In this document: positions 11,749 through 22,085 of the stretch, piece after piece
Layout of the letters: each line of letters starts with the position of its first letter
How positions within the stretch are numbered: the stretch's first letter is position 1
Source: Grosmannia clavigera kw1407
Taxonomy: Eukaryota; Ascomycota; Sordariomycetes; Ophiostomatales; Ophiostomataceae
NCBI RefSeq assembly: GCF_000143105.1
Contig: NW_014040784.1
Span: 248,001-312,000, forward strand
DNA length: 64,000 bases
Direction of reading: 5' to 3'
The notes under the pieces: generated by a model
The model's input: the letters and a program-made list of their open reading frames with translations, nothing else
Databases searched by the model: none
What the model was told of the DNA's origin: nothing
Made by a program: the position numbers and the translations under genes

Positions 11749-12067
11749 TCGTATGAGCGGATGGGCTTAATCCAATCTTGTGCGGTTGCTGACAAGTGCT
11801 GCCGGGATCCTAGAGGCAATGTTCGATGGCACTCGTCCTTTCCAGACCATGATGAGGTTATTCTTACTAGGCTTCCTTTGCTGGCTTTCCAACAGTGATA
11901 AAGAAAATGGGAAATATTTGGCCGGACTAACGCATCTACATAATGAAACAGTACCTGGCCTTGGTGGTGACACACTTTAGGCCTCTGGATATTCGGCATA
12001 AAAGAAGCTGTCTCCGGAGTTTCGAAAGTTTATCAACGGCAAATACGCTGTATACAAGTGTATTATC

Positions 12068-13918
12068 TCACAAATCAACATCACCTACATGCAGGATAGC
12101 AGAAAGCATGTCGGGTACGTAGGCCTGACGCTCCAGCCTCGGATAACGTAACCCGGCGTGGTAATCAAGTTCAGCTAGCCACTCATCACCCTCTTGTGTC
12201 ATGGTGAATCGGATACGACTACCAGGGGCGTCCTTATTCGCCGTAATCTCAGCTGCAAGAGTCTTCAAACTGAACTGGACCTCGCCGACTTTCACAACAG
12301 TCTGTCTCGGAGCAAGTTTGGCGGTATCAGCCGCGCTTCCACGTCGTACATCCACTAATCGGCCGTCTTCCCCCAAACGCACTCCTATCGAGTTCCAGAC
12401 TGCGTCGCTTGTCCCCTCATCGGAATTCTGCTCTTGGTCGATACCGGGCTCCGCCACGAAAGTAAATTGGTATCCGGCGCGCTCGATACCTTCGATATTA
12501 ACCCGGGGCGAGACCATAATCACTTTCATATCAAAGAAAGCCTGCCAATTATTGCCGGCAACAGTGTCCAGGCTGGCCACTATATCATCCAGGGTATATG
12601 GGATCACCGTAGGACTTGTCGGGGTACCCTGCCCAAAAAATGCTCTCGTGAAGTCGTCGAGAGAGCGCTTGCTGTTGGTTTTACTGCGGATTAGAGTGTC
12701 GACATCAAGCCACAAGAGCACTCCATCATCGTAGTAATCCTGGCCGTCCCGCTTCCAATTTTCCCACGCTGAGCCGCCACGTAGACTAGTCCCAGTGCAG
12801 GTATCCTCGGAAGAGCGCCAAAGACGGCCTGTTTGGCCTTCTAGCCGTGCAACCGTCCGGGCGAGCTCTGCGCGGTAAAAGACGGACGAAGCAAGGCCGC
12901 CGCGGACGGAAAGAACGCCGCCGTAATACTGGGTGAGACCCTCGTACACCCACAGCAGTCTAGCATCGAGCGGCGTTGCAAAGTCACGAGGCATGTGCCC
13001 GGCCGGTCGGCGAAACTTGCCATTCCATGAGTGTACAAACTCGTGAGCTATCGCGGTACCATTTTTCTCCAGGTGTTTTGTGTCTGACAGCGTCTTTAAA
13101 GGCAGGACGATATCGCACGAATCATGGTGTTCGGAACCGCCTGGACCAGGCCAGTAGTCGGTTAAAGCGACAAGGAACCAAATTGTGTCATAATGTCTAG
13201 CCCCAAAGGCAGCCGAAGTCTGCCCAACAAGGCTCGCCAGCCGGTCTAGTGTGTCCTGTGGTACAGCCGCATACTCTTCTCTATCTGCAGCAACGCACAG
13301 AACATGCCTTTGGTCTGTTGTAACGGCATACTGGTCGAAGTGGAGACCTGTCAGGACAGGCGAGTCCGCCAGACGGGCTAGGCTTGTTGGCTGATAAAGC
13401 AAAGTTTGGCCCCCTTCGTCTGCAGTGTCTGTGATGATAGGCTGCCCAAGGTTCTCAAGGGCGGTCCCGGTTCGCCATCCCCGTGGAACTATAACAGACG
13501 CCTGTATGCGAATCTTATCAACATCTCGGCGGGCCGGATAAAGCAGAACATGCTCCCAGCATAGCATTACCATGCGCCTCGTAGCCTTCCGCGTGATAAC
13601 GGCATCAAACACGGCGTGTATCACGTCGGTGTCCGTAGGTATCTCCACGTAGTACTCCGATGGTCTCGTTGGATTGCGACACCAACGCAGTGTTTTGTCT
13701 TCGGATGCAGATGTGAAATACAATCCTGCAACCCCTGCGACCGGCCCATTATCCCGGTGAGATTCTTGGATCCATAGGGGTGTCGTGAATATGGCAACAG
13801 CACCAGATTTCACTGGCAGCTGTACTTTGGTGTGTATGAGACTTCGCCAGGCTTCTGTCAAATCGACACTGATGTGGACAAGCCGCATGTTGAGTGGTGA
13901 GCGAATGTTAGGGTACAA
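12068..13918 (-). CDS. M61-like zinc metallopeptidase (glycyl-aminopeptidase family)
   Basis: A predicted 616-residue, intronless gluzincin. HEFVH at residues 292-296 supplies two zinc-binding His and the catalytic Glu, followed by SWNGKFRRP as in M61 enzymes. E326 in YEGLTQYYG fits the third zinc ligand. The N-terminal part has the all-beta look of M61 proteins. Near residues 520-560 (VRRGSAADTAKL) is a probable PDZ-like segment, the usual C-terminal partner in this family. No clear signal peptide is seen. A second Met 10 residues downstream (MRLVHISVDL) could be the real start. M61 is mostly bacterial, and the lack of introns is compatible with transfer into fungi. It lies 557 bp downstream of the UstYa gene on the same strand and could act in the same pathway, but that is inference. 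Confidence 0.85.
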   Translation of the reverse strand: MYPNIRSPLNMRLVHISVDLTEAWRSLIHTKVQLPVKSGAVAIFTTPLWIQESHRDNGPVAGVAGLYFTSASEDKTLRWCRNPTRPSEYYVEIPTDTDVIHAVFDAVITRKATRRMVMLCWEHVLLYPARRDVDKIRIQASVIVPRGWRTGTALENLGQPIITDTADEGGQTLLYQPTSLARLADSPVLTGLHFDQYAVTTDQRHVLCVAADREEYAAVPQDTLDRLASLVGQTSAAFGARHYDTIWFLVALTDYWPGPGGSEHHDSCDIVLPLKTLSDTKHLEKNGTAIAHEFVHSWNGKFRRPAGHMPRDFATPLDARLLWVYEGLTQYYGGVLSVRGGLASSVFYRAELARTVARLEGQTGRLWRSSEDTCTGTSLRGGSAWENWKRDGQDYYDDGVLLWLDVDTLIRSKTNSKRSLDDFTRAFFGQGTPTSPTVIPYTLDDIVASLDTVAGNNWQAFFDMKVIMVSPRVNIEGIERAGYQFTFVAEPGIDQEQNSDEGTSDAVWNSIGVRLGEDGRLVDVRRGSAADTAKLAPRQTVVKVGEVQFSLKTLAAEITANKDAPGSRIRFTMTQEGDEWLAELDYHAGLRYPRLERQAYVPDMLSAILHVGDVDL

Positions 13919-14474
13919 GTAGGAAAGTATGCAGTCGGTTTATATTACAACTATGCGACCTGACAACTTCGTATGTAGATTCACTTGGAAGTAAGTAGGC
14001 AGCCAAGAAGTTGCACAGTCGCGTGATGTTTATATGTGCTTTTTTAGATAAAAAGAACCGGGTTTATAACGCTTTAATAATGCTATGAAGCATACTAACG
14101 ACTTTCTATATGCAGTCTAGTATACTGTAGTATTAGGTCAGGAAAGTAATATACGTAAGTCCGACCGACCCCCTTAGCACTACCAAACCTTTGTAACGCC
14201 TTTCCAGTGAGGGCACGGTTGGCTAGCATAGCTAAGACAGGTCTTAAGTACGTCTTGGATACGCTACATTTCTGTCCTATTTTTTTCTCCTTTTCGCTTG
14301 CTTTTCCCTAAATTGTTGTTTCTAGAGGGTTCTATTGAGAGTTTTTCCTCTCAATAGTTTCGCTAGCCTGCTATCGTACAACGGATCTCAGTTGTCAAAC
14401 AAAGCTCTACTTGTCAAACAGTTTACCGCCGTTCTACTTTTTGATAAATATATTCCAAAGATTGTGACCGTCTA
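13919..14474. other. intergenic, AT-rich spacer
   Basis: No gene is seen. It is more AT-rich than the flanking genes and contains one perfect hairpin, listed separately. Confidence 0.5.
14332..14357. repeat. perfect 10-bp hairpin
   Basis: CTATTGAGAG at 14332-14341 is the exact reverse complement of CTCTCAATAG at 14348-14357, with a six-base T-rich loop. It lies 118 bp past the UstYa stop codon and could form in its 3' untranslated region. Its role is unknown. Confidence 0.6.
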
Positions 14475-15519
14475 CTAGCGGGTACCATTCCATCCGTTCT
14501 GTTTGTTTATTTCGACCAGTTCGGGCCATAACGGTAGGAAAAAGTCTCCTGGTTGCGGCCGAATCTCGTCCCATTGATCCATCGTGATCATATTGCTCCT
14601 CTGCCAGTCTATAATCCTATCGTGGCTCTTACACTTGCGGTTCATGTTGAAATCCGGTACGGGATACTGCTGCGTTTCGACCCAGTTGTGCGTGATTAGA
14701 TCTAAGCTCGGCTGGCAGGTTAATGTTTGCAGCAACAGCATGACACAATGATCTCTATGGGAATTATGGAGCAAGCCGGGATCGTCGCCAAATTTGGGCC
14801 GGAAGTAATAGTCGTAATGACCCCACTTGCGGAGGACGTTCAGGCAGTGGATCTGGTGCTGGCCATCAATTTGGGCAAGGTGTGCATCTGTTCCAAAGCC
14901 TGATTATCTATTAGGACGATGCGCGACGCCGGGAAAATGGTACGTGAGATACAAAATCCCCTGTACTCACCCCATTCAGGTGGAGCCTTCACTGTTCTGG
15001 ACGGATCTTTGCCAAGTCCACGGACGTCCTCGCCGCTTATGAGGACGATGCCGACTTCAGCTATGGCATCCCAAGCGGCATCGACCTCGTCAGAAGGAGC
15101 GCCACGATAGATAGTGTAAGGCCTGTTAAAGAGCTCATTGATCTCGTAGCGCGCGACGGGTTCGCCGAGGTCAATATTGTCCAGCAGCGGGGCTTGCACG
15201 GTTAGTCCGGTTCTAGAAACAATGTACTTCGTTATTGATCTTACAATACGCTGAAATCTGTTTCAAATGCCATTGGTATGTCTGATGGGACTGCCTATAA
15301 GCAAGCCCCAGACAGATTACAGAGAGGGGAAAGAGGACCGAGTTTAGCAGGAGAGTCCATCTGCCTGCGCGACTTTGTCTTCTCGGATGCTCTATATTTA
15401 CATACTGCTCGACGTTAGATTAGTGAGTCATTTTTACCGACAGAGGGAGACCTGACCTGTTCGTCCTGCTCATCGTCAAGCTTCATCGGAATATAACCCG
15501 ATTTCGTGGCACCGTCCAT
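14475..15519 (-). CDS. UstYa/DUF3328-family oxidase
   Basis: UstYa-family proteins are copper-linked oxidases needed for oxidative cyclisation or modification of fungal ribosomal peptides, and also occur in other pathways. Four exons were assembled: 15519-15457, 15404-15245, 15192-14971 and 14899-14475 (introns 52, 52 and 71 bp, all GT-AG, phases consistent), giving 289 residues. Features in order: a short cytosolic N-terminus; one membrane anchor at about residues 37-58 (RWTLLLNSVLFPLSVICLGL); the family motif ISAYSPLLDNI; IYRGAPSDEVDAAWD; then the two diagnostic HxxHC motifs, HQIHC at 163-167 and HRDHC at 196-200, separated by the usual roughly 33 residues. A late Cys (NRKCKSHD) and a Trp-containing tail follow as in the family. 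All key residues are intact. It is transcribed away from the repeat-protein gene at 16647, and the two share a 1.1 kb promoter region. Confidence 0.92.
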
Positions 15520-16646
15520 AGCTTGCCGAGTCAGATGAATTTGCCCAAGGCTCGAAACAGAGACCTCGATGCTATACTGCTAATATGAGGGGATTTTAGC
15601 GATTTAAAAAGGGCAAGCAGAAAAATGGTAGTAGGCTTCGTTGGATGTAAGAGGAAGAAGGGGAAGGGAACACGGGCAAAGCAATGGGATGGAAGAATGT
15701 CAACAGCGGACGCTTCAAAGCCCCGGATTACCCAAAAGAAAAAGGGTTGCCTTCGTCTTGTTCCGTGCTTACCCTGGTCTCAACAAGGCTGGCTAGGTTT
15801 GATGGGGAGGATTACGCAAGCGTCCTACTTTCTGACGATTCAGTTTCGATCTGCATTGAGGCTTGCATCATGAGTGTCGACTGTAGCGGGCATGTCTTGA
15901 ACTCTTAAAGTACCTATGTTTTTTATGCCGTAATACAATGTTTTCATTGTGTTTGCAGGAGGGCGAACCTTCCTAGTGCGTATTAGAACAGGTTACAGAA
16001 CAGGGTATGCCGCGTGCTGGGAGCTGCAACCTGATTGGCTAGAAGGCACACAAACGATTTTGGACGTAAGACTACTATTACACTGCACTCTGACGTGGCT
16101 TGTTTTACAGCAGGAACTCTGCATAGTGTCTTACATTACGACATTGGACCCACCTGAATTGCAGACGTACTGCAGCTTAAGCACCTAGGCGCCGGTATAT
16201 TGTTTTTAGAAAGACAACTACAGCTAGACATCATATTACTGCCTTCCCGAATTGGTAAGTGCTATATGTACAAACGCATGCCGTAGCTGCTGGAGACAAA
16301 GGCTCCAGCAGTGTCCTAGCCTGTTGGCAAATATGTCGCGATCGTGTGCCGAGGATGAACACGAATGAAATAGAACTCCTCATTGCGGATGGTGCAAGAT
16401 CAACCTTGATGCTGTATGAGCACATCATAGGCAGTCTCCGGGTGGCAAGAAACAATAATGGAGGAGCACAGTAACCGAGGATAGTTGTTGTAAAAGGCCG
16501 CCCTTACGTATAAAAGCATGCTCATCAGCAACACTTTCATAGCAACAGCACAATTGTTATCATCCCAAAGATCCAATTACTCAAATCAAACTTCCAGTCA
16601 TCATCATCACATCGTTTTTAGTTGTTCTTTTACAAAGTTAGGCATA
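15520..16646. promoter_or_regulatory. divergent promoter region between UstYa gene and repeat-protein gene
   Basis: About 1.1 kb without a convincing gene between two divergently transcribed genes, so it probably holds both promoters. A TATA-like TATAAAAG lies at 16509-16516, 131 bp before the ATG of the repeat protein. The leader between them is rich in CA, TC and A, which suits a well-expressed fungal gene. I did not find a clear regulator palindrome. Confidence 0.5.
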
Positions 16647-17335
16647 ATGCAGATCAAACTCACTCCCGCTGCTATTATGGCCATCCTCACTGTGACCGCT
16701 ATGGCGGCTCCAACCATCACCGGTACGCAAGAAGACCATCTTAAGTTTGTGCCTTAACTAACAATTTACTATGCTGGAAAGAACCTGCTCATGTCGATGA
16801 TAGCATCGCTGCTCGTGGTAAAGCCGCCGCTGCCTATGGACATCACCAGGACGATATTGCTGCTCGTAGTGAGGCTGTCGCTGCCTATGGACACAAACAA
16901 GATGACATCGCTGCTCGTGGTGAAGCTGTCGCTGCCTACGGACACAAACAAGACGACATCGCTGCTCGTGGTAAGGCTGTCGCTTATGGACACACACAAG
17001 ACGACATCGCTGCTCGTGGTGAGGCTGTCGCTGCTTATGGACACAAACAAGACGATATTGCTGCTCGTGGTAAGGCTGTCGCTTATGGACACACACAAGA
17101 CGACATCGCTGCTCGTGGTGAGGCTGTCGCTGCCTATGGACACAAACAAGACGATATTGCTGCTCGTGGTGAAGCCGTCGCTGCCTACGGACACAAACAA
17201 GACGATATTGCTGCTCGTGGTAAGGCTGTCGCTTATGGACACACACAAGACGACATCGCTGCTCGTGGTGAGGCCGTTGCTGCCTACGGACACAAACAAG
17301 ACGACATTGCTGCTCGCGATTCTAAGAGCAACTGA
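16647..17335 (+). CDS. secreted tandem-repeat peptide, candidate RiPP precursor
   Basis: Two exons, 16647-16722 and 16782-17335, are joined over a 59-bp intron (GTACGC, branch TTAACTAAC, AAAG) and encode 209 residues. Residues 1-20 form a signal peptide (MQIKLTPAAIMAILTVTAMA), with cleavage likely before APTITE. The rest is ten repeats followed by DDIAARDSKSN. Two unit types recur: a 17-residue type EAVAAYGHKQDDIAARG and a 16-residue type KAVAYGHTQDDIAARG. The first unit carries YGHHQ. Each unit has a single Tyr. There are no Cys residues and no KR/RR dibasic sites, so classical Kex2 release is not obvious; a lone Arg recurs in AARG. The frame was chosen because only it joins the signal peptide in phase and ends at a TGA just after the last repeat. 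The UstYa gene next door suggests a cyclised-peptide precursor. A cell-surface repeat protein is the alternative. Confidence 0.8.
16797..17320 (+). repeat. in-frame 48/51-bp coding tandem repeat, ten units
   Basis: Units of 51 and 48 bp are nearly identical at DNA level, centred on GACGA(C/T)AT(C/T)GCTGCTCGTGG. The order of the variable five-residue motif is YGHHQ, YGHKQ, YGHKQ, YGHTQ, YGHKQ, YGHTQ, YGHKQ, YGHKQ, YGHTQ, YGHKQ. In the nine homogeneous units, K before AVA always goes with the shorter unit and YGHTQ; E goes with the longer unit and YGHKQ. This shows dimer-wise duplication. Confidence 0.93.
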
Positions 17336-18847
17336 TATTATAGAGACGTTGTCGTCGGCGGTCCTGTCGCTTCTGAGGTACACAGCTTAGACGATATTTT
17401 TGTGGTGGTGCTTGGATTCTTGCGGACGCTCTACTTCCTCTTTTTGTATTGTGTAGATGTTGAGCTACTTGTACGGGAACACCACGAGGGGCACGCCATG
17501 GCGACTGAAAGCTAGGTTATTATGTGTACGGCCGAGTGCAGCAAATACTTGGCCGGACTTTATAGGCTTAAAATTCTCTCTATTCAGTCAACAGTAGTTG
17601 ATGGTGATGACCACGTGCTACGCTTCTGAAATTACATCTTTTCGTCTTATTTCGCTCTCTATCAGGTTCTTCGTCAGCCTGCCTGAGGCGGCCCAGGTCA
17701 TACGAATGCAGGATTCTCTCACCTGCCAAATGTGTACTCATAATGTGTAAAGGTTTCCAGTGAAGCATCTTCTCTTGCAGTCCTTCTTAAGCCACAATCT
17801 CAGCCCAGATCTGTGCATGTGAGAGAACCTAGTTTATAATACGTGTCTAGTCTCGTTACAAGGCTTTTTGCGTACTGTCTGTGATTTTCGTCAGCCTCGG
17901 CTGCCACTACTGGTACGAACGAGGTCGGTATTAGTGAATGTGGCCGTAAACTCTGGTATCATAAAAGGAGGCCTTTCCCTCCCAGAAGATTAAGCAAAGA
18001 TAATGGTAGAAATGTAAAAGTGTAATAATAAACTATTATAGAGGTAGAAAAACTTAAAAGCTAGTAAGTATAAAAGCAGAACCTATATTCATAGTAAGTA
18101 TATTATGAAGAGAAGAACAAATGGTGCAAATATACATGTACAAGCGCTGCCTACTCCTACCAATTTTGGTGATATTCCCGATCACGGCTCAAGTAGTGCT
18201 GGAGCAAAGTATCAAGGGTCGAAAAAGTACTTAAGGGTCGGCGAGGGCAATCCGTGCGTAATCAGATTCCGTGCATAGAGTGAGTCTTCATAGAGTACGT
18301 AATTAGTAGATTCAATATCCCTCAATAGAAATAAGTAACAATAACAGCTCTTGATCACACCTGTAAGCTACGTGGCTTCTACCTTGTTGGCTGACTAGTG
18401 CAACAGGATATGGCTGTGGCATACATGTCTCAAAATTGTATAAATAGACAGGGTTGGATACTTGTTTTTTGTTTCCTCCACCATTTTGCAGCCTACTTTT
18501 CTGCAAACTTTTGAGTCCAGCTTGCAAATACTTACGAATTGAAATTTGCGCAAAGAAATTCATGGCTGTTTATCGGGAGGGGCAACTCAAACCTTGGCCG
18601 TTCGTGCCTCCAAAGCCTAAGCCAAGTCCCAGGCAGAATTAACGAGTATTAAAGCTCTTTTAGCATCAAGCCAAAGAAGAATGACAGAGGGTTTAAAGTT
18701 CACTAGCAAGCTGCGGCCGCTTTAATGCGGTATTAACAGTTCCGGGGCTCTCAACACATGAAGTAACACCAACGCTGTCATCATTCAATTTATCTCGTGA
18801 CTATTGAAATCGAGGTTCAGTGCTATTGTGTCGTGCCAAGCTGTAGT
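17336..18847. other. intergenic, no gene supported
   Basis: 1.5 kb between the repeat protein and the monooxygenase 3' end. Only short unsupported frames are visible. It becomes AT-rich at about 17980-18120. No RNA gene or clear repeat was found. Confidence 0.5.
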
Positions 18848-20212
18848 CTACTCTGATTTAGAAAGGAGACTTTGCTTCAATCTTTCGTCATATGTGTCCT
18901 GTGCTTGGGTCACCATGGCGGAGGCATCGTTGTTCCAAATGTGGTGAAAACGCCAGGTTATCTCGCGCTGAAACAGTTCCGTGTCCTGGCCGGCAGACTC
19001 ATCCCTCCACTGAAATAGGTCCACGGCATCACGTGTGTGACGGACAAGCCATTGAGTGCGGTCATAGCGCATGTCGCTGTAGGCAGAGAGGGCGGCGGTG
19101 ATCCGCGCGGGAAAAGCAGACGTGTTCGTTGTTGTATGATTATCCCTTGCAATACCAGCCAGAAGCTCGGCCAGCACAAGAGCGTCCTCGATGCCGAAGC
19201 CAGCACCGGCTCCGAGATGTGGTCCTGCAGCATGGGCGGCGTCCCCGGCGACAGCGATACGTCCGCGGGCGTAAGTGGGCAGCGGGTGCTCCATCAGGTC
19301 AAAGATGGCCCAACGATCGGGTTTAGACGGCAGGAGGCTGACGACAGCGCGAGAACATTTCTGCCACGAGGAAAAGGCCCGTTCTGCATCCTCTCGATTA
19401 CCACGAGAAGTGGCAGAGGAAGCAGGCGAAGCCTCCTTGACGATGCCGCCATCTACTTCACTGCTTGTCTCTGGCCATGGGTTGGGATCCGACACGACCA
19501 CGAGGATGTTGAGCATAGCCCCCTTGAACATGAACCGTGTGGACGAGCGCTGGTTGCCCAGAGCGACACGGGCGTCGGCCATGGGGACAACAGCACGAAA
19601 GCAGTACTGGTGGGAGTACGTGGCGCGGTAGGCGTCCCCAAAGACGAGGGATCGCGTGCGTGACCAGACGCCATCACAGCCAATAACTGGAGACGAAAGG
19701 AGGTGTGAGATAGGATAACAGTGGGAAGAAAATCCAGGCAATCAGGAGAACGAACCTGCGTCTGCTGTGGCGGTCGTGCCATCGCCAAATTGCAGCGTAA
19801 CCGTCGTGCCGCTGTCGTTGAGGCCGACGAGCTCCTTGCGGAACTGGACAAGATCTGGTGGAATGAGTGCTGCCCAGCAGTGCAGCAGCTGGGAGCGGCG
19901 GCCACCCTGGAAACCATCTTTGCCGAGGGGTAGACGGTAGATGACGCTGTCGGTGGTGTGGCCATCGATCCACTGGAAGTAGTCCTCGCCGTTGGGCGTG
20001 ACGGCGGCCTGAAAGGCGGCGTGTACTGCTGGATCGATGAGTTGCATTGCTGCCTCGGCGGTGGGGCTGATGCCAATGCCGGCACCCGTCTCAGAGAAGC
20101 CAGAGGCACGCTCATAGATGGTGCAGGAGACGTTGCGCGCGTGCAGCCCGATGGCGAGCATGACACCGGTGATCCCGCCACCAACAATGGCGACGTGAAG
20201 TTTAGAGGACAT
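18848..20212 (-). CDS. FAD-dependent aromatic-type monooxygenase (salicylate hydroxylase-like)
   Basis: A group A flavoprotein monooxygenase that would use NAD(P)H and O2 to hydroxylate an aromatic or other activated substrate. Two exons, 20212-19756 and 19686-18848, surround a 69-bp intron (GTTCGT, CCAG) and give 431 residues. The FAD dinucleotide fold is at the N-terminus (VAIVGGGITG, residues 7-16). After the splice junction comes VIGCDGVWS, the DG motif. GDAAHAAGPHLGAG at about residues 300-313 is the second FAD-binding motif. I took MSSKLHVAI as the start because it puts the GxGxxG fold at the usual place; an in-frame Met 31 codons upstream is less likely. No membrane anchor is evident. 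It could act with the UstYa gene, since flavin monooxygenases occur in ustiloxin-type clusters, but the gene is also common elsewhere. Confidence 0.9.
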
Positions 20213-20756
20213 TGTGGTAGACAGAACGAAAATCAAGAGGAAATGGATGGTATTTCCTGCGGGTGGCTCGAAATTCGATTGGGGGATCGAGTGTGGGCAC
20301 CACAATGTCCGGCTTTGAGCTACCTTGCACTTGTGTTCACGGTCGCCAAGGTATCAAACGTCGATCTGTAGAGCCGTCAAGTTCTCCTGAATATCGTAAA
20401 GTCGATTCGATGCCTAAGAAGAAGGACAGGTCAAATTCAAGTTGAAGTATTCGGCACAGTTCACACGAAATGAGACCACAGCTGCAACAGACGACTGTCG
20501 TGCGGAGAAGGGCAATGCATCAGGCTTCCCCCCGGACATCGGACTGACGCCAATGGATGTCCGGTTAACTTATCTTGTGCTCTTTTCCAGATTGTAGTGG
20601 GAAACAAAATGAGTACGTCAATACTCTGACACCACCTTCTTCAGCGACTCTTTCCGCTTTTGCTTTATGAGCTCTTGTTTGCGCCTTCCGTTTGCAAATC
20701 GTTTCTGCACCTGATTTTGTTCTGAAAATTTGACCGTTTGTGAAATATCATCTTAA
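20213..20756. promoter_or_regulatory. divergent promoter region: monooxygenase and reductase
   Basis: 544 bp between two divergently transcribed enzyme genes, suggesting possible co-regulation. It contains the inverted CGG/CCG-type stretch CCCCCCGGACATCGG around 20528-20541 and a second copy of GGATGTCCGG at 20555-20564. ATGTCCGG and CCGGACAT are inverted partners, a possible binding site for a Zn2Cys6 regulator. This is inference only. Confidence 0.4.
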
Positions 20757-22085
20757 ATGACTTTGCAAAATTCTTCGTCCAAAGGAAAAGTCCTGTTGAC
20801 GGGTAAGTCATAATATGGTGACCAGCTGGCCGATCACAAGCTGATTCCCCATTCTCAGGCGGAACTGGGTTTATCGCCTCCCACATTCTCGACATACTAT
20901 TGGAGCATGGGTATGTACTGGGATATTTTCCCTTAAACGGCAGCATAATCTGAGATCTCAGATTTACAGTCGTGGCGACTGTACGGACGGCAGCCAAAGG
21001 CGAGGCCGTTCTCGATTCCATCGATGCACGGCTGCGCCCCGCCGTGTCGTATGTTCTCGTGAACGATGTTGCGCAAGAAGGTGCTTTTGACAGGGTGAGA
21101 AGTGTTTCTTGCGAAAAGGAATCAGATGACTTCACTGCTGACGCCTCAAACCGTCCAGGCCGTCCAGGCAGAGCCACCATTTGATTTTGTCATCCACACG
21201 GCCTCGCCGTATCAGGTGCGCATCGACGATCCTGTCCGGGACCTGCTCGAGCCGGCCATCCGCGGCACCACCGGCATCCTGCGCTCTGTGCAGAATCATG
21301 CCCCCTCAGTGCGACGCATCGTGTTAACGTCCTCTTCAGCCGCCATGCTCAACCCGGCTGCCCACGCCGCCGTGTACGACGAGTCTTTCTGGCGGCCAGT
21401 CACCTGGGCAGAGGCACAGCTGCCACAGAATGCCTACGAGGCCAGCAAGGTGTTTGCAGAGCGTGCTGCTTGGTCAACCGTGACCGGTGCCGATTTAGAG
21501 ACAGCGGGCGAGCCAGCGGGCGATGCCAGATCCCTCGCTAGAACCCCCGCTTTTGATCTTGCTGTCATCAACGGAACGTACACATTTGGGCCAGTACAGC
21601 GGTGGCTGAGGGGCGCCAACGAAATCAACGCATCCAACCACCGGATCCGCGATCTTATCGCGGGCGGCTGGCTGTCCAGCAAGACGGACAGCACGGGAAA
21701 GCACAGAAGCATGCCGCCCACTCGGCCAGTCTTCACATGGGTCGACGTCCGTGACGTGGCGCTGGCCCATGTGCGCGCTCTGCTGGTGCCGCAAGCTGGT
21801 GGGCGTCGCTTTTACGTCGTCGGTGGCCATTTTAGCAACGGAAGGCTGGCACACATTGTGCGTGAAATGGTGGCAGAAGCAGAGAAAGAGTCGGCATTGA
21901 GCCCACTGGTTAAGCGCATTCCACCGCTTGCCGATACGCCTGATGATCTGCCGGCAGACGTGTACCGATTCAACAACCGACGGTCGCGTGAAGTTTTAGG
22001 ATTGACGTATCGCAGCCTCGAGGAAAGCGTGATGGACACGGTGTACTCGATTTTGTCGTTGGAGGCAGCTGGGGCCGAAAAGTAA
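20757..22085 (+). CDS. extended SDR NAD(P)-dependent reductase (Gre2/DFR-like)
   Basis: An NAD(P)-dependent ketone/aldehyde reductase of the dihydroflavonol-4-reductase-like extended SDR group. Four exons, 20757-20802, 20859-20910, 20962-21094 and 21159-22085, are all GT-AG with consistent phase and give 385 residues. The N-terminal nucleotide-binding signature TGGTGFIASHIL spans the first two splice junctions. The expected VIHTASP strand follows the third intron. The catalytic triad is visible as Ser in VLTSSSAAM, and Tyr170 and Lys174 in NAYEASKVFAE. The C-terminal substrate domain is complete. An acceptor 9 bp further downstream of the third intron is also possible (it would delete AVQ). 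The substrate is unknown. It is divergent from the monooxygenase and may work in the same pathway. Confidence 0.9.

Noticed and set aside
16797..17320. CRISPR-like repeat array
   Set aside because: There are no unique spacers; it is a contiguous in-frame coding repeat in a eukaryotic gene.
16758..17390. Three other long open frames (one plus, two minus) across the tandem repeat
   Set aside because: A stop-free repeat whose units are multiples of three stays open in several frames. Only one frame joins the signal peptide through a canonical intron and ends just after the array.
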